The notes under the pieces are model-generated. The model saw only the letters and a program-made list of their open reading frames with translations, had not been told where the DNA came from and ran no database searches. From positions 42,249 through 106,248 of the forward strand of contig NZ_JAGOGJ010000008.1 of assembly GCF_017996735.1 (NCBI RefSeq): a stretch of DNA of 64,000 nt. The letters are read 5' to 3'. The DNA comes from Niveispirillum sp. (GTDB taxonomy: Bacteria; Pseudomonadota; Alphaproteobacteria; Azospirillales; Azospirillaceae). The stretch's first letter is position 1, and every line of letters starts with the position of its first letter. The position numbers and the translations under genes were made by a program. Shown here in pieces: positions 26,140 through 34,806 of this stretch.

Positions 26140-27630
26140 ATGATGACGCTGAGGGCTTTCGTCACCGGCCTGGCGCAGGAAACCAATGTCTTCGCGCCGC
26201 TTCCCACGGGCTTGCGCAGTTTCTCCGGCCGTTTCAGCGTGCCGGGGCGCAGTGACGACACGGCCCCGCCCTTTCCGGAATCACTGCTGCTGGGCGGGCG
26301 GCGGCGGGCGGCGGAGGGGGTGGTGGAGCTGGTGGAGGGGCCGACGGCCGGGGCGCATCCGGGCGGGCTGGTGACCCGCGTCGCCTATGAGGCCCTGCGC
26401 GAGGCCATCCTGTCCGCCCTGTCGGCCGCCCTGCCCGTGGACATGGTCGCAGTGCATCTGCATGGCGCCATGATGGCCGACGGGTATGATGATTGCGAGG
26501 GCGACCTTCTGGCCCGGATCCGGGCGCTGGTGGGTGCGGACTGCGCCATCGGTGCGATGATCGACCCGCACGCCCATGTCTCCCCCGCCATGGTGCGGGC
26601 GGCCGACATCCTGATCGCGTATAAGGAATATCCCCATACCGATTTCCGCGAACGGGCGGAGGAGGTGTGGGATTTGCTGCTGGCCACGCGGGCCGGCCAC
26701 ATCCGGCCCGTCGCCGCCCTGTGGGATAGCGGCACCATCGGCATCTTCCACACGTCCCGGCCCGAGGTGCGGGCCCTGGTGGCGGAGATGCAGGCGATGG
26801 AGCGCAGCGGCCAGGCAATCAGCGTCTCCCTGATCCACAGCTTCCCCTGGGGCGACGGGGCGGATTTCGGCACCCGCGCCCTGGTGATCACCGACAATAA
26901 CCGGCCGGCGGCGGACCGGTTGGCCCAGGCCCTGGCCACGCGCGCCCGCACCATCGCCATGGACACGCCCAACGGCGGCGTGTCGCTGGAAAGGGCCCTG
27001 GCCCTGCGCGCGGCGGATACCGGCACCGGCCCTTATGTGCTGGCCGACAGCGCCGACAATCCCGGCGGCGGGGCGGCCGGCGACAGCACCTTCGTGCTGG
27101 CCAGCCTGCTGGCGCGCGGTGTGGGCCGGACCTGTATCGGCCCGCTCTGGGACCCGCAAGCCGTCGCGATCGCCATGGAGGCGGGCCTGGGCGCACGACT
27201 GGCCCTGCGCATCGGCGGCAAGACGGGGCCGTTATCCGGCGCGCCGGTGGATATGGTGGTGACGGTGGTTGGACTGGACCCGGCCGCGACCCAGGATTTC
27301 GCCGGCGAAGCCTTCCCCCTGGGCGCCGCCGTCGCCCTACACGGCCATGGCATCGACATCGTACTGGTCAGCGAGCGCGACCAGGCACGCGGCCCCGACC
27401 TGTTCACGGGCCTGGGCGTGACCTTGCACGACAAGGACCTGATCGTGGTAAAGTCCAGCCAACATTTCCACGCCGGCTTCGCCCCCCTGGCCCGGCAAGT
27501 CCTGTATCTGGACGGGCCGGGCAGCCTGCAGACTGATCTGGCCGCCTATCCCTACCGCAAAATCATCCGCCCGCGCTGGCCCCTGGATGCGATGGGGCGG
27601 GAGCCTTGGATGGTGGGGGGAAGGGGGTGA
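26140..27630 (+). CDS. M81-family metallopeptidase (MlrC/microcystinase C-like)
   Basis: 496 residues from ATG 26140, placed after AAGGGG; an in-frame TTG 15 bases upstream is less likely. M81 hallmarks: GLAQETNVFAPLPT at the N-terminus, VHLHGAMMADGYDDCEGDLL, MIDPHAHVSPAMV (zinc ligands), YKEYPHTDFRERAEE, and DSADNPGGGAAGDST. The family includes MlrC, which finishes degradation of linearised microcystin and other small peptides. No signal peptide, so cytosolic. It diverges from the CocE hydrolase gene with the shared ATGAG/CTCAT operator. Substrate here is inferred only from the regulon: short peptides containing D-residues. Confidence 0.92.
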   Translation: MMTLRAFVTGLAQETNVFAPLPTGLRSFSGRFSVPGRSDDTAPPFPESLLLGGRRRAAEGVVELVEGPTAGAHPGGLVTRVAYEALREAILSALSAALPVDMVAVHLHGAMMADGYDDCEGDLLARIRALVGADCAIGAMIDPHAHVSPAMVRAADILIAYKEYPHTDFRERAEEVWDLLLATRAGHIRPVAALWDSGTIGIFHTSRPEVRALVAEMQAMERSGQAISVSLIHSFPWGDGADFGTRALVITDNNRPAADRLAQALATRARTIAMDTPNGGVSLERALALRAADTGTGPYVLADSADNPGGGAAGDSTFVLASLLARGVGRTCIGPLWDPQAVAIAMEAGLGARLALRIGGKTGPLSGAPVDMVVTVVGLDPAATQDFAGEAFPLGAAVALHGHGIDIVLVSERDQARGPDLFTGLGVTLHDKDLIVVKSSQHFHAGFAPLARQVLYLDGPGSLQTDLAAYPYRKIIRPRWPLDAMGREPWMVGGRG

Positions 27631-27795
27631 GGGGGCGCGATGGGGACGAATCCGACGCCGTGTACAGAGGCATAAAAGGGGGCAATTCCTGCAATGTCGA
27701 CATAGGGCAGAAAGGGGGCCGGAAGCAGACGGGCGGGTTTATGGCGGCAAATCTGGAATTCCCGACGTTCCCGCCCGCAATCTCTTGCGCACCCG

Positions 27796-27937
27796 CTATA
27801 TCTCCGTCGTCTCCGCCAGTTGAAGTACGTCTTCGACTTCGACGCTCACATAACGAACCTTGGGCTCGATCTTGGGTATGACCCAGCAGGATCTGCGCGA
27901 CCCAAAGGTTGCTGGTCAGCTTATAGACGAATGCCAT
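27796..27937 (-). pseudogene. Remnant of a tyrosine recombinase (integrase) C-terminus, frameshifted
   Basis: On the minus strand one frame reads AFVYKLTSNLWVAQILLGHT and, after a one-base shift, continues KIEPKVRYVSVEVEDVLQLAE and stops at 27796. This matches the end of XerC/phage-type integrases (x-GNLRAVQLLLGHTK-IESTVRYLGIEVDDALxIAE), with LLGHT holding the catalytic His of the conserved box. The upstream part of the gene is absent, so this is a dead fragment and marks past integration at the left edge of the glycan/TonB segment. Confidence 0.75.
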
Positions 27938-28018
27938 CTTTACACTCTGTCAAATTTCCCAGGGCCACTTCTGCTGATCTATGCATGGCAAACTTTGAGC
28001 TCTCTTCGGCTTTCGCGG

Positions 28019-28069
28019 GCGACGCAAGTTTCGCGACAGGCTCGATTGTTAGGTTGGCTTCCGATGACC
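28019..28069 (+). repeat. Copy A of a roughly 50-bp repeat (also 37229-37276 on the minus strand)
   Basis: Core GCAAGTTTCGCGACAGGCTC and onward through TTCCGATGACC; about four mismatches over some 50 bases to the reverse complement of 37229-37276. Each copy lies upstream of a gene in the same relative orientation (28131 and 37206). Contains the small inverted repeat GTCGC/GCGAC-like around the AAGTTTC core. Confidence 0.8.
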
Positions 28070-28130
28070 CAGCCATCGTGAACCTTTCTACACATGGCTG
28101 TCACAAATGCGTTGGCATCGGAGAGCGACC

Positions 28131-29324
28131 ATGCGTGTTGGTTTTCTTTTCAACCATGACCAGATACATCAGGTCGCACATAGCCTTCCCATCGCCCTGG
28201 CGCTGGCCCAAGGCGGTTTCGATGGCGACATCCTTATCGCGACGACAAATGAGCGTATCCGCCGGGAGGTTCTGCGCCTCGGCGGACATGAGATTGGCAA
28301 GCGCATCACGCATGTCGATCTCGGCCTGCGCACCCGTTCCCAAATTCTGTCAGGCGTCCTGGAAAGCCTGGTGCCATCGCGCAAGCTGCTGATCTATGGC
28401 GACAATCTGGACTTTTTCAGAAGCCTGGACGTGCTGGTCGTGGCGGAAAAGACGTCGCTGGCCCTGAAAAGCCTCTATGGGCTGAAGAACCTGAAGATCA
28501 TCCATACGCGCCACGGGGCCGGAGACCGCGCCATCGGCTTCGACAAGGCCTCGGCGGGCTTTGACCATGTGTTCTGTTCCGGACCCAAGATCCGGGAACG
28601 GCTGATAACAGAAGCCGGGGTACCGGCAGAGCAGATCAGCATTGTGGGTTACCCCAAGTTCGACACGGTCGATCCATCCGTGACGGTCTTCCCCGTCCGC
28701 TCGCGGGCCCCTGTCGTGCTCTACAATCCCCATTGCTCCACCCACCTTTCCTCCTGGTTCAAGCATGGGCGTCAGGTGCTGGATTTTTTCCTCGACAACC
28801 CGGACTATCAACTGATCTTCGCCCCGCACGTCATGCTGTTCGAACGCAAGTTCGTGCTAACCATCGACAAGCTGCGCATCGACAAGCCCGGCCATATCGA
28901 AGAACGGTACCTGCGTGCCCCCAACATCCATATCGACCTGGGCAGCCGCGCCTCCACCGATATGAGCTATACGATGATGGCCGACCTTTATCTGGGCGAC
29001 GTCAGCAGCCAGATCTACGAGTTCCTCCGGCACCCCCGCCCCTGCCTGTTCCTGAACAGTCATAGGGTCGACTGGCGGTATGACGCCAACTATGCCCATT
29101 GGCAGGCCGGACCCGTGATCAAGTCGCCGGCCGAACTGGCACAGGGCCTGAAACACGCCATGGACAGCCATGAATGTCAGTACCGTGCGACACAGGCGAA
29201 GATGTACGCGCGCAGTTTCGATCTGACGGACAGGCCATCGTCGCAGCGCGCGGCAGAAATCCTGGCCAAGATCGCCGGTGGCACTTTCCAAACCCCGCAG
29301 CACCGGCCCAGCCTGTCGGCATGA
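28131..29324 (+). CDS. CDP-glycerol glycerophosphotransferase-like / GT-B glycan enzyme
   Basis: 397 residues from ATG 28131. N-terminal Rossmann half (MRVGFLFNHDQIHQVAHSLPIALALAQGGFDGDILIATT) and C-terminal half with VVLYNPHCSTHLSSWFKHGRQVLDFFLDNPDYQLIFAPHVMLFER and SRASTDMSYTMMADLYLGDVSSQIYEFLRHPRPCLFLNS. The Y/F-APH and D-SS...E pattern is that of the Glyphos_transf (PF04464) family, which transfers polyol phosphates or sugars to surface glycans. It opens a plus-strand cluster with a flippase and a glycosyltransferase, consistent with surface polysaccharide assembly. Donor and acceptor unknown. Confidence 0.75.
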   Translation: MRVGFLFNHDQIHQVAHSLPIALALAQGGFDGDILIATTNERIRREVLRLGGHEIGKRITHVDLGLRTRSQILSGVLESLVPSRKLLIYGDNLDFFRSLDVLVVAEKTSLALKSLYGLKNLKIIHTRHGAGDRAIGFDKASAGFDHVFCSGPKIRERLITEAGVPAEQISIVGYPKFDTVDPSVTVFPVRSRAPVVLYNPHCSTHLSSWFKHGRQVLDFFLDNPDYQLIFAPHVMLFERKFVLTIDKLRIDKPGHIEERYLRAPNIHIDLGSRASTDMSYTMMADLYLGDVSSQIYEFLRHPRPCLFLNSHRVDWRYDANYAHWQAGPVIKSPAELAQGLKHAMDSHECQYRATQAKMYARSFDLTDRPSSQRAAEILAKIAGGTFQTPQHRPSLSA

Positions 29325-29449
29325 TGGCCGTGCTCACCATCCTGCCGGCCTTCTTCAATGAAGCGTTGCTGTACCGTGCCACGCCGCATCACCGGCTGGA
29401 GCGCCGCAATGCCTATTCAGTCGCGTTGCGGGCAAAGGATTGGACATGA
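29321..29449 (+). CDS. Possible 42-residue coupled ORF
   Basis: ATG overlaps the previous stop (ATGA) and the TGA overlaps the flippase start, so translation could run through. The product (MMAVLTILPAFFNEALLYR ... VALRAKDWT) has one weak hydrophobic stretch and no recognisable family. It may simply be spacer; low confidence. Confidence 0.2.
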   Translation: MMAVLTILPAFFNEALLYRATPHHRLERRNAYSVALRAKDWT

Positions 29450-30756
29450 GCCCGGCCTTGCCCCCGTCCGGCGTACTGCGCCGCATTTTCGGCGGCCTCG
29501 GGATGGTATTGGGCGGCAAGGCCGGGGCGGGGCTGATCAGCCTGGCCTATCTGGTCATCGCCACCCGTGCCCTGGGACCCCATGATTACGGCGTGCTGGT
29601 GCTGATCCACACCTACATCACGACGGTCTGCGGTATCGTGGAGTTCCCCTCCTGGCAGGCCGTGGTCCGCTATGGCGCGGAGGCGCAGCGGGCGGATGAC
29701 CGGCACCGCCTGTCCCGGTTGCTGCGGTTCGGGGCGCGTGTGGAACTGCTGGGTGGGCTGGCCGCCATTTTGGTTGCTGCAGCTTGCGCGCCGCTGGTGG
29801 GTCCCCGCCTGGGCTGGCCGGAGTCCGCGATCATCCTGACCCTGCCCTACAGTCTGGCCGTGCTGGGCTCCGTGCGTTCCACGCCGGCGGGATATCTGCA
29901 GCTGCTGAACCGGTTCGACCTGCTGGGCCTGCATAATCTGGTCGCACCTTGTGTGCGTATGGCGGGGGCTGGCATCGCCGCCCTGGCCGGCTGGGGCCTG
30001 GAAGGGTTCCTGGTGGCCTGGCTGCTGGCGGCCCTGTGCGAGTTCGCGGCCCTGTGGGCGCTGGGCCTGTGGCAGGCGCGGCGCCATCTGGGAGCCGACC
30101 TGCATCGACCCGAACAGGGCGACGCCGTCGCCGACAATCCCGGCATCTGGCGCTTCCTGATGGCCAGCAATGCCGACGTCACCCTGACGGAGCTGGCCGG
30201 GCGGGTGGCACCGCTGGTGGTGGGCTGGATGCTGGGACCGGCTGCCGCGGGCCTGTTCTCCGTGGCACAGCGCGCCACGGTCCTGATCGCGCAGCCGGCG
30301 CAGATCCTGGGCAACACCGCCTATCCCGAACTGGCCCGCATGGCGGCCAGCGGCCAGGACGGGTCGGGGCTGAGCCGGACCCTGGGCCGGGTGGTGGCCA
30401 TCGCGGTCGGCGCCTGTCTGCCCGTGATCCTGATCGTCTGGCTGTTCGCCGACCAGCTTGTCGGCTTGATCGCGGGGCCGGCCTTTGCCGATGCCGCCGG
30501 ATTGATGGTGGTGCTGGTCATCGCCCGTGCCCTGGCCATGGCTGGCCCGCCCTGCAGCGCCGCCCTGACGGCGCTGGGCAAGCCCGGCTGGTCGATGGCG
30601 GCGAACCTGACGGTCAGCCTGCTGCTCCTGCCCGCCCTGCCGCCGCTGCTGCATCTGTTCGGCCTGGCGGGTGCGGGGATACAGGCCGTGGCCCAGTCAT
30701 TGGCCGCCAGCCTGCTGCTACTGGTCCTGGCCTGGAGAAGGAGCGGCACCCCGTGA
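29446..30756 (+). CDS. Polysaccharide flippase, MOP/Wzx-like
   Basis: 436 residues from ATG 29446 (AAAGGA 6 bases upstream). About 12-14 transmembrane helices; opening RRIFGGLGMVLGGKAGAGLISLAYLVIATRALGPHDYGVLVLIHTY and GRVAPLVVGWMLGPAAAGLFSVAQRATVLIAQPAQILGNTAYPELARM are typical of the polysaccharide-biosynthesis exporter family (PF01943/PF13440). It would flip lipid-linked glycan units across the inner membrane. Its end overlaps the glycosyltransferase gene (GTGA). Confidence 0.9.
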   Translation: MSPALPPSGVLRRIFGGLGMVLGGKAGAGLISLAYLVIATRALGPHDYGVLVLIHTYITTVCGIVEFPSWQAVVRYGAEAQRADDRHRLSRLLRFGARVELLGGLAAILVAAACAPLVGPRLGWPESAIILTLPYSLAVLGSVRSTPAGYLQLLNRFDLLGLHNLVAPCVRMAGAGIAALAGWGLEGFLVAWLLAALCEFAALWALGLWQARRHLGADLHRPEQGDAVADNPGIWRFLMASNADVTLTELAGRVAPLVVGWMLGPAAAGLFSVAQRATVLIAQPAQILGNTAYPELARMAASGQDGSGLSRTLGRVVAIAVGACLPVILIVWLFADQLVGLIAGPAFADAAGLMVVLVIARALAMAGPPCSAALTALGKPGWSMAANLTVSLLLLPALPPLLHLFGLAGAGIQAVAQSLAASLLLLVLAWRRSGTP

Positions 30757-31850
30757 CCGCGATGCGCATCGCCTATGTCATCAATTCCGTGGAGGGTGGC
30801 GGGGCGGCCTTGCCTGTGCCTTTCGTAACGCGTGTCATGCGCGAGGCGGGGGCGGAGGTTCGCGTCTTCGCCCTGACCCGCCGGGACGGGCGTGCCCTGC
30901 CCCCTATGCAGGAGGCGGGGCTGGACCCGCTGGTGCGCGAGGGCGGAACGGAAGACCATTGGCAGGCGGCCCGCTGGCTGCACATGCAGGTGCAGGCCTG
31001 GGGCGCCACCCATCTCTGGACCTCGTTGAGCCGCGCCACCATCCTGGGACTGCTGGTAGGGCCGCATCTGGGCCTGCCCGTCATCTGCTGGCAGCATGCT
31101 GCCTTCCTGACACCGTGGAACCGGCGGCTGATGCGGATGCTGCAATCGCGCGCCCAGCTCTGGGTGGGGGATTCGGCGTCGGTGTCAGCACTGACCCGGA
31201 CAAGGCTGGGCGTGGGTGAAGACCGGCTGATGACCTGGCCCATCTTCGCCGCAAACCCGCAGCAGCCGCTTGCCACCCCCTGGCAGCCGGGACAGGTGCT
31301 GCACCTGGGCAGCCTGGGCCGCCTGCACCCCGTGAAAGGCTACGACATCCTGATCGAAGCACTGGCGCGGTTGCATTCCCAGGGCTTCCGCCTGCCCTAC
31401 CCCGTCCGCCTGACCCTGGCCGGCGAGGGGGAGGAACGTGCGCGGCTGGAAGCCTTGGCACGGCAAGCCAGGATCGCTGAGATCCTGTTGCCCGGATATC
31501 TGGAACGGCCCGGCGACTTCCTGGCCGGTCTGCATCTCTATCTCCAGCCCTCCCGGTCGGAAGGTTTCTGCATCGCCGCACACGAGGCCATGGCCGCCGG
31601 CCTGCCCGTGCTGGCCTCCGCCGTCGGCGAAATTCCGCATTCCATTTGCGAAGGGGTCACGGGCCATACCGTACCGCCGGGTGATGCCAACGCGCTGGCT
31701 CGCAAGCTGGCACTTCTGCTGTTCGATCCCGGCGGGTTGCAGGCCATGGGAGAGGCGGCGCGGGACCGCATCCTGGACCGCTTCTCCCCGGACCGGTTCC
31801 GGGCAGCGGGCCTTGCCATCATGCAAAGGATCGCTTCAGGCTCCGTTTGA
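30753..31850 (+). CDS. Glycosyltransferase family 4
   Basis: 365 residues from GTG 30753, which overlaps the flippase stop and has AAGGAG about 9 bases upstream; ATG 30762 is the alternative. GT-B fold: N-terminal MRIAYVINSVEGGGAALPVPFVTRVMREAGAEVRVFAL, hinge PGQVLHLGSLGRLHPVKGYDILIEALARL, and donor-binding E-x7-E region RSEGFCIAAHEAMAAGLPVLASAVGEIPHSI. GT4 enzymes are retaining, nucleotide-sugar using. The 3' end overlaps the convergent gene by 32 bases. Part of the glycan cluster. Confidence 0.92.
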   Translation: MTAMRIAYVINSVEGGGAALPVPFVTRVMREAGAEVRVFALTRRDGRALPPMQEAGLDPLVREGGTEDHWQAARWLHMQVQAWGATHLWTSLSRATILGLLVGPHLGLPVICWQHAAFLTPWNRRLMRMLQSRAQLWVGDSASVSALTRTRLGVGEDRLMTWPIFAANPQQPLATPWQPGQVLHLGSLGRLHPVKGYDILIEALARLHSQGFRLPYPVRLTLAGEGEERARLEALARQARIAEILLPGYLERPGDFLAGLHLYLQPSRSEGFCIAAHEAMAAGLPVLASAVGEIPHSICEGVTGHTVPPGDANALARKLALLLFDPGGLQAMGEAARDRILDRFSPDRFRAAGLAIMQRIASGSV

Positions 31851-32712
31851 GGTCCAGCCACAGGCCCGCCAGGGACCGGTCGATATGCTTCACATCGATC
31901 AGGGTGACGCCGCCGCCGCTGCTCAGCGTATGCATGCCGTCACGATAGAGGCCCGCCGACATCGGCAGTTCCAGCGGCTCCCCCGCACGGGCGGCAAACC
32001 CCGTCTCATCCAGCCGGTCGATCCAGAGCGGCCGGATGGCCCCGCCATAGGTGCGGGTGCAATCCTGCACCGGCAGCATAATCCGCCCGTTCAGCACCAT
32101 GGCGGTGCCGCCGGGGCGGGAAGAAGTGCGGTCGATCCGTACGGGATTGCCCGAATGCGGATGCCAGGGGCCCGTCAGCCGCTCCGACCAGGCGACATGC
32201 AGGTGGCCCAGCTTCGTGGCCTTGCTGTCTGCGGGGGAATAGAACAGCCACCAGCGCCCGTCATGCCGGAGCGGCGTGGTGTCCACCGGCACACAATCAA
32301 GCCGTATTTCGGTTTCCCGCACCCAGTCCGCGGGGCCATCCCCCATTCGGTAAAGAGTGAGGCCGCCTGACCGGTACGCCTCCGGCAGCATCCAGGTGGC
32401 GCCGTCGGCGTCGAAAACCTGGGGATAGGAGAGGTGCCAATCCTCCCGCAGGCAGGGGCGCCGGTCGATCACCCGGAAGCCCTCGTCCAGAGTCAGCAGG
32501 TCGATGGTCCCGTGCCGCGTGGCATAATCATAGCGTTCCGCAAAGATGTGCAGATGATTGCGTCCCCGCCAGGGAAAGGGATCGGCCAGAAAACGAAAGG
32601 CCGGCTCCTCCGGCAGCCATTGCATCGGCGCGTGCGACAGCTCACCGGCCAGAACCTCCCCAACCGGCAGCGTCAGCAGCCCGCACCGCCATATATCCTT
32701 GCGCCTCGGCAT
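31819..32712 (-). CDS. Beta-propeller glycan enzyme resembling GIPC glucosamine transferase family
   Basis: 297 residues. The sequence (WLPEEPAFRFLADPFPWRGRNHLHIFAERYDYATRHGTIDLL; DWHLSYPQVFDADGATWMLPEAYRSGGLTLYR; WWLFYSPADSKATKLGHLHVAWSERLTGPWHPHSGNPV) is a five-bladed propeller of the GH43/GH32 fold type, closest in appearance to the domain named after plant glucosamine inositolphosphorylceramide transferase and to bacterial formyl-transferase-associated propellers. Bacterial copies occur in polysaccharide loci. It is encoded opposite the GT4 gene and overlaps its end. Substrate unknown. Confidence 0.7.
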   Translation of the reverse strand: MPRRKDIWRCGLLTLPVGEVLAGELSHAPMQWLPEEPAFRFLADPFPWRGRNHLHIFAERYDYATRHGTIDLLTLDEGFRVIDRRPCLREDWHLSYPQVFDADGATWMLPEAYRSGGLTLYRMGDGPADWVRETEIRLDCVPVDTTPLRHDGRWWLFYSPADSKATKLGHLHVAWSERLTGPWHPHSGNPVRIDRTSSRPGGTAMVLNGRIMLPVQDCTRTYGGAIRPLWIDRLDETGFAARAGEPLELPMSAGLYRDGMHTLSSGGGVTLIDVKHIDRSLAGLWLDLKRSLKRSFA

Positions 32713-32759
32713 GTTGCCTCGCCCTACGGGTTGCCGGCGATCCGTTCAGGACGTGATCC

Positions 32760-34112
32760 TCATTTGGAAAACTCCACCACGAAGCGCGCTCCACGGGGCG
32801 CGGTCGTGTCGTGTGACAGGCGTCCGCCTTGCCGTTCCATAATGCACCTCGCGATGGCAAGCCCAAGGCCAGCACCAGGACCCGAGGCACTGGGGCCGCG
32901 TCGGAACCGCTCGAACAGGGAAGCCGCGGCGGGCGCGGCAATGCCGGGCCCATCATCGGCAATAATCACGATGGCAGAATCTGCCGACAGCATGATGGAC
33001 GTGCCCGGAGGCGTATACTGGATCGCGTTCTCGATCAGGTTGCGAAAGACAAGGCGTGTCAGCGTTGCATTCCCGTGCGCAGGCACGCAAGCATCCGGCG
33101 TCGCGGCGGTCACATAGTGCTCTGTTTCGAGCGCGAAAGGTGCCAGTTCCCGCGCCACTTCCATTGCCACGGCGTGGGCATCGAACGCGGCAAACTGGAG
33201 TTGTTCCTGCGAATCCAACCGTGCGAGACAAAGCAGTTGCTCAAGAAGCCGCGAGAGCTGTTCGATTTCCAACGTAACATCGCATAACTCCTGCGCCGAA
33301 AAACGAGACTCCAGCCGTGCGCGCAATGTCGCCAGCGGGGTGCGCAGCTCATGCGCGGCGTTTGCGGTGAATTCCCGCTGCACGCGGTAATCTGCTTCAA
33401 GCTGATCGAGCGAGGAATTGACAGCCTGAACCAGCGGGACGAGCTCCCGAGGAAGGTTCCGGGCGTGCAGCCGCTCGTCCAGACGGCTCAGCGACAGTGC
33501 CGCCGCCTGATGCGAAACGGCGCGCAAGGGACGAAGCGATGACAATACCGTCACCACCACAACGCCAACCGCAGCGATCAGCAGCAGGGCAATGGGTGGA
33601 AACAGTTCGTCTAAAGCGCCGAGCATGAGCTGGGCGACCAAGCTCTCTTCATCTTCGAGGTTCCGCACCACGCGCAACCAGTACCGGCTCTGCCGATCAT
33701 CGATTTTGAGCGCGGCCGCCAGGACGCGGTTGCCCGATACCGGGTCCGTTTCCCACTGCATGACGACCTGCCCGCGGTCTTCTGCGACCGGCAAGGGCAG
33801 ATAGTGAGCAGAGAAACCACCTGACTCCAGCAAAGTGCCATCTGCGCGCAGCAATTGATAACCGTTCAATGTATCCGGCTGGGCGTAGAACTCCTGCAGG
33901 GACGGTGGCAACGCGAGACGCGGTGGATCGGTCTCCGACACGATCGACGCACGCAGGTCCTGCACCTGGACGGCAATACTCTGCCCTTCCAGCCCCATCA
34001 AACCATCGCGAAACTCGAAGTACAACATCGCGTAGGTGCCGACCAGCGCCAGCATCACCACGATGGTCAGCCGAAACACGAGGGCACGAAGCAGGGACGG
34101 GGCACGGCTCAT
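32760..34112 (-). CDS. Two-component sensor histidine kinase
   Basis: 450 residues from ATG 34112, 7 bp after the response-regulator gene. Two transmembrane helices (about 10-30 and 170-195) flank a periplasmic sensor of about 140 residues (QSIAVQVQDLRASIV ... RYWLRVVRNLEDEES), then HAMP (LRPLRAVSHQAAALSLSRLDERL), HisKA with phospho-acceptor His in AAHELRTPLATL, and HATPase boxes N (FRNLIENAIQYTPPG), G1 (DDGPGI) and G2 (GAGLGLAI). QseC/TctE-like. Cotranscribed with the regulator and, probably, the TonB receptor upstream. Base composition is less GC-rich than flanking catabolic genes. Confidence 0.93.
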   Translation of the reverse strand: MSRAPSLLRALVFRLTIVVMLALVGTYAMLYFEFRDGLMGLEGQSIAVQVQDLRASIVSETDPPRLALPPSLQEFYAQPDTLNGYQLLRADGTLLESGGFSAHYLPLPVAEDRGQVVMQWETDPVSGNRVLAAALKIDDRQSRYWLRVVRNLEDEESLVAQLMLGALDELFPPIALLLIAAVGVVVVTVLSSLRPLRAVSHQAAALSLSRLDERLHARNLPRELVPLVQAVNSSLDQLEADYRVQREFTANAAHELRTPLATLRARLESRFSAQELCDVTLEIEQLSRLLEQLLCLARLDSQEQLQFAAFDAHAVAMEVARELAPFALETEHYVTAATPDACVPAHGNATLTRLVFRNLIENAIQYTPPGTSIMLSADSAIVIIADDGPGIAAPAAASLFERFRRGPSASGPGAGLGLAIARCIMERQGGRLSHDTTAPRGARFVVEFSK

Positions 34113-34119
34113 GTTACGA

Positions 34120-34785
34120 TCAGGAAGCAAGATAGCCCAGACCACGCAAGGTCCGCAGCGACACATCCGCGCCGGCAGAAGCGAGTTTCTTACGTAACCT
34201 GTGTACTTGTGTTTCCACCGAGTTCGCGCTGCGCTCCTGTTCGAAATCGTACAGACATTCGCCCAGCCTCTCCTTCGAGATCACCCGTCCCTGATTGCGC
34301 AACAACGCCTCCAGCACAATCAGCTCCGACCGTGTCAGATCAAGCGGCGCGTCGGCAACGGTGGCGATGCGGGCAGACGTATCGAGCTTCACGCTGCCGA
34401 GCGTCAGCATGCGCCCCAATGCTGCGCCCGGACGACGCAGCAGGGCGCGCAGCCGGGCGATGAGCTCCTGCATTGCGAAGGGTTTGACAAGATAATCGTC
34501 CGCGCCGCAATCCAGACCGCGCACGCGATCCTCGATCGACCCGAGCGCGGTGAGGATCAGCACGGGTGTCATGTTGCCCTGGTCACGCATTTCCTTCAGC
34601 ACCTTCAGGCCGTTTCCATCCGAGAGCATGAGATCGAGCACGACGGCATCGTAGCTGGCGGCCTGCCAGACCCCCAGTCCATCGTACGCTGAACCGGCGG
34701 CATCGACCGCGAATCCTTGCGACCGCAGGCCCTCGGTGATGGCCTGGCAGAGGCGCTGATTATCTTCGATGATGAGCAATCTCAT
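34120..34785 (-). CDS. OmpR/QseB-type response regulator
   Basis: 221 residues. Receiver domain with acidic pair at Asp8, phospho-acceptor Asp51 (VVLDLMLSDGNG) and Lys101 (YLVKPF), then a winged-helix domain (LGSVKLDTSARIATVADAPLDLTRSELIVLEALLRNQGRVISKERL ... VETQVHRLRKKL...LRTLRGLGYL). Lies 21 bp after the TonB receptor gene and just before the kinase; this order suggests that the pair controls the receptor. Confidence 0.95.
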   Translation of the reverse strand: MRLLIIEDNQRLCQAITEGLRSQGFAVDAAGSAYDGLGVWQAASYDAVVLDLMLSDGNGLKVLKEMRDQGNMTPVLILTALGSIEDRVRGLDCGADDYLVKPFAMQELIARLRALLRRPGAALGRMLTLGSVKLDTSARIATVADAPLDLTRSELIVLEALLRNQGRVISKERLGECLYDFEQERSANSVETQVHRLRKKLASAGADVSLRTLRGLGYLAS

Positions 34786-34806
34786 GGGTCGGCTTATCGG
34801 CTGAAG

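Larger units (their letters stand above)
27631..28130. other. 500-bp non-coding segment with mobile-element debris
   Basis: Holds the integrase remnant (27796-27937) and one copy of the roughly 50-bp repeat (28019-28069). The rest is of mixed, lower-GC composition with no convincing gene. Confidence 0.6.

Noticed and set aside
27860..28081. Plus-strand open frames between the M81 gene and 28131
   Set aside because: They read antisense through the integrase remnant and the repeat, with no family or ribosome site.
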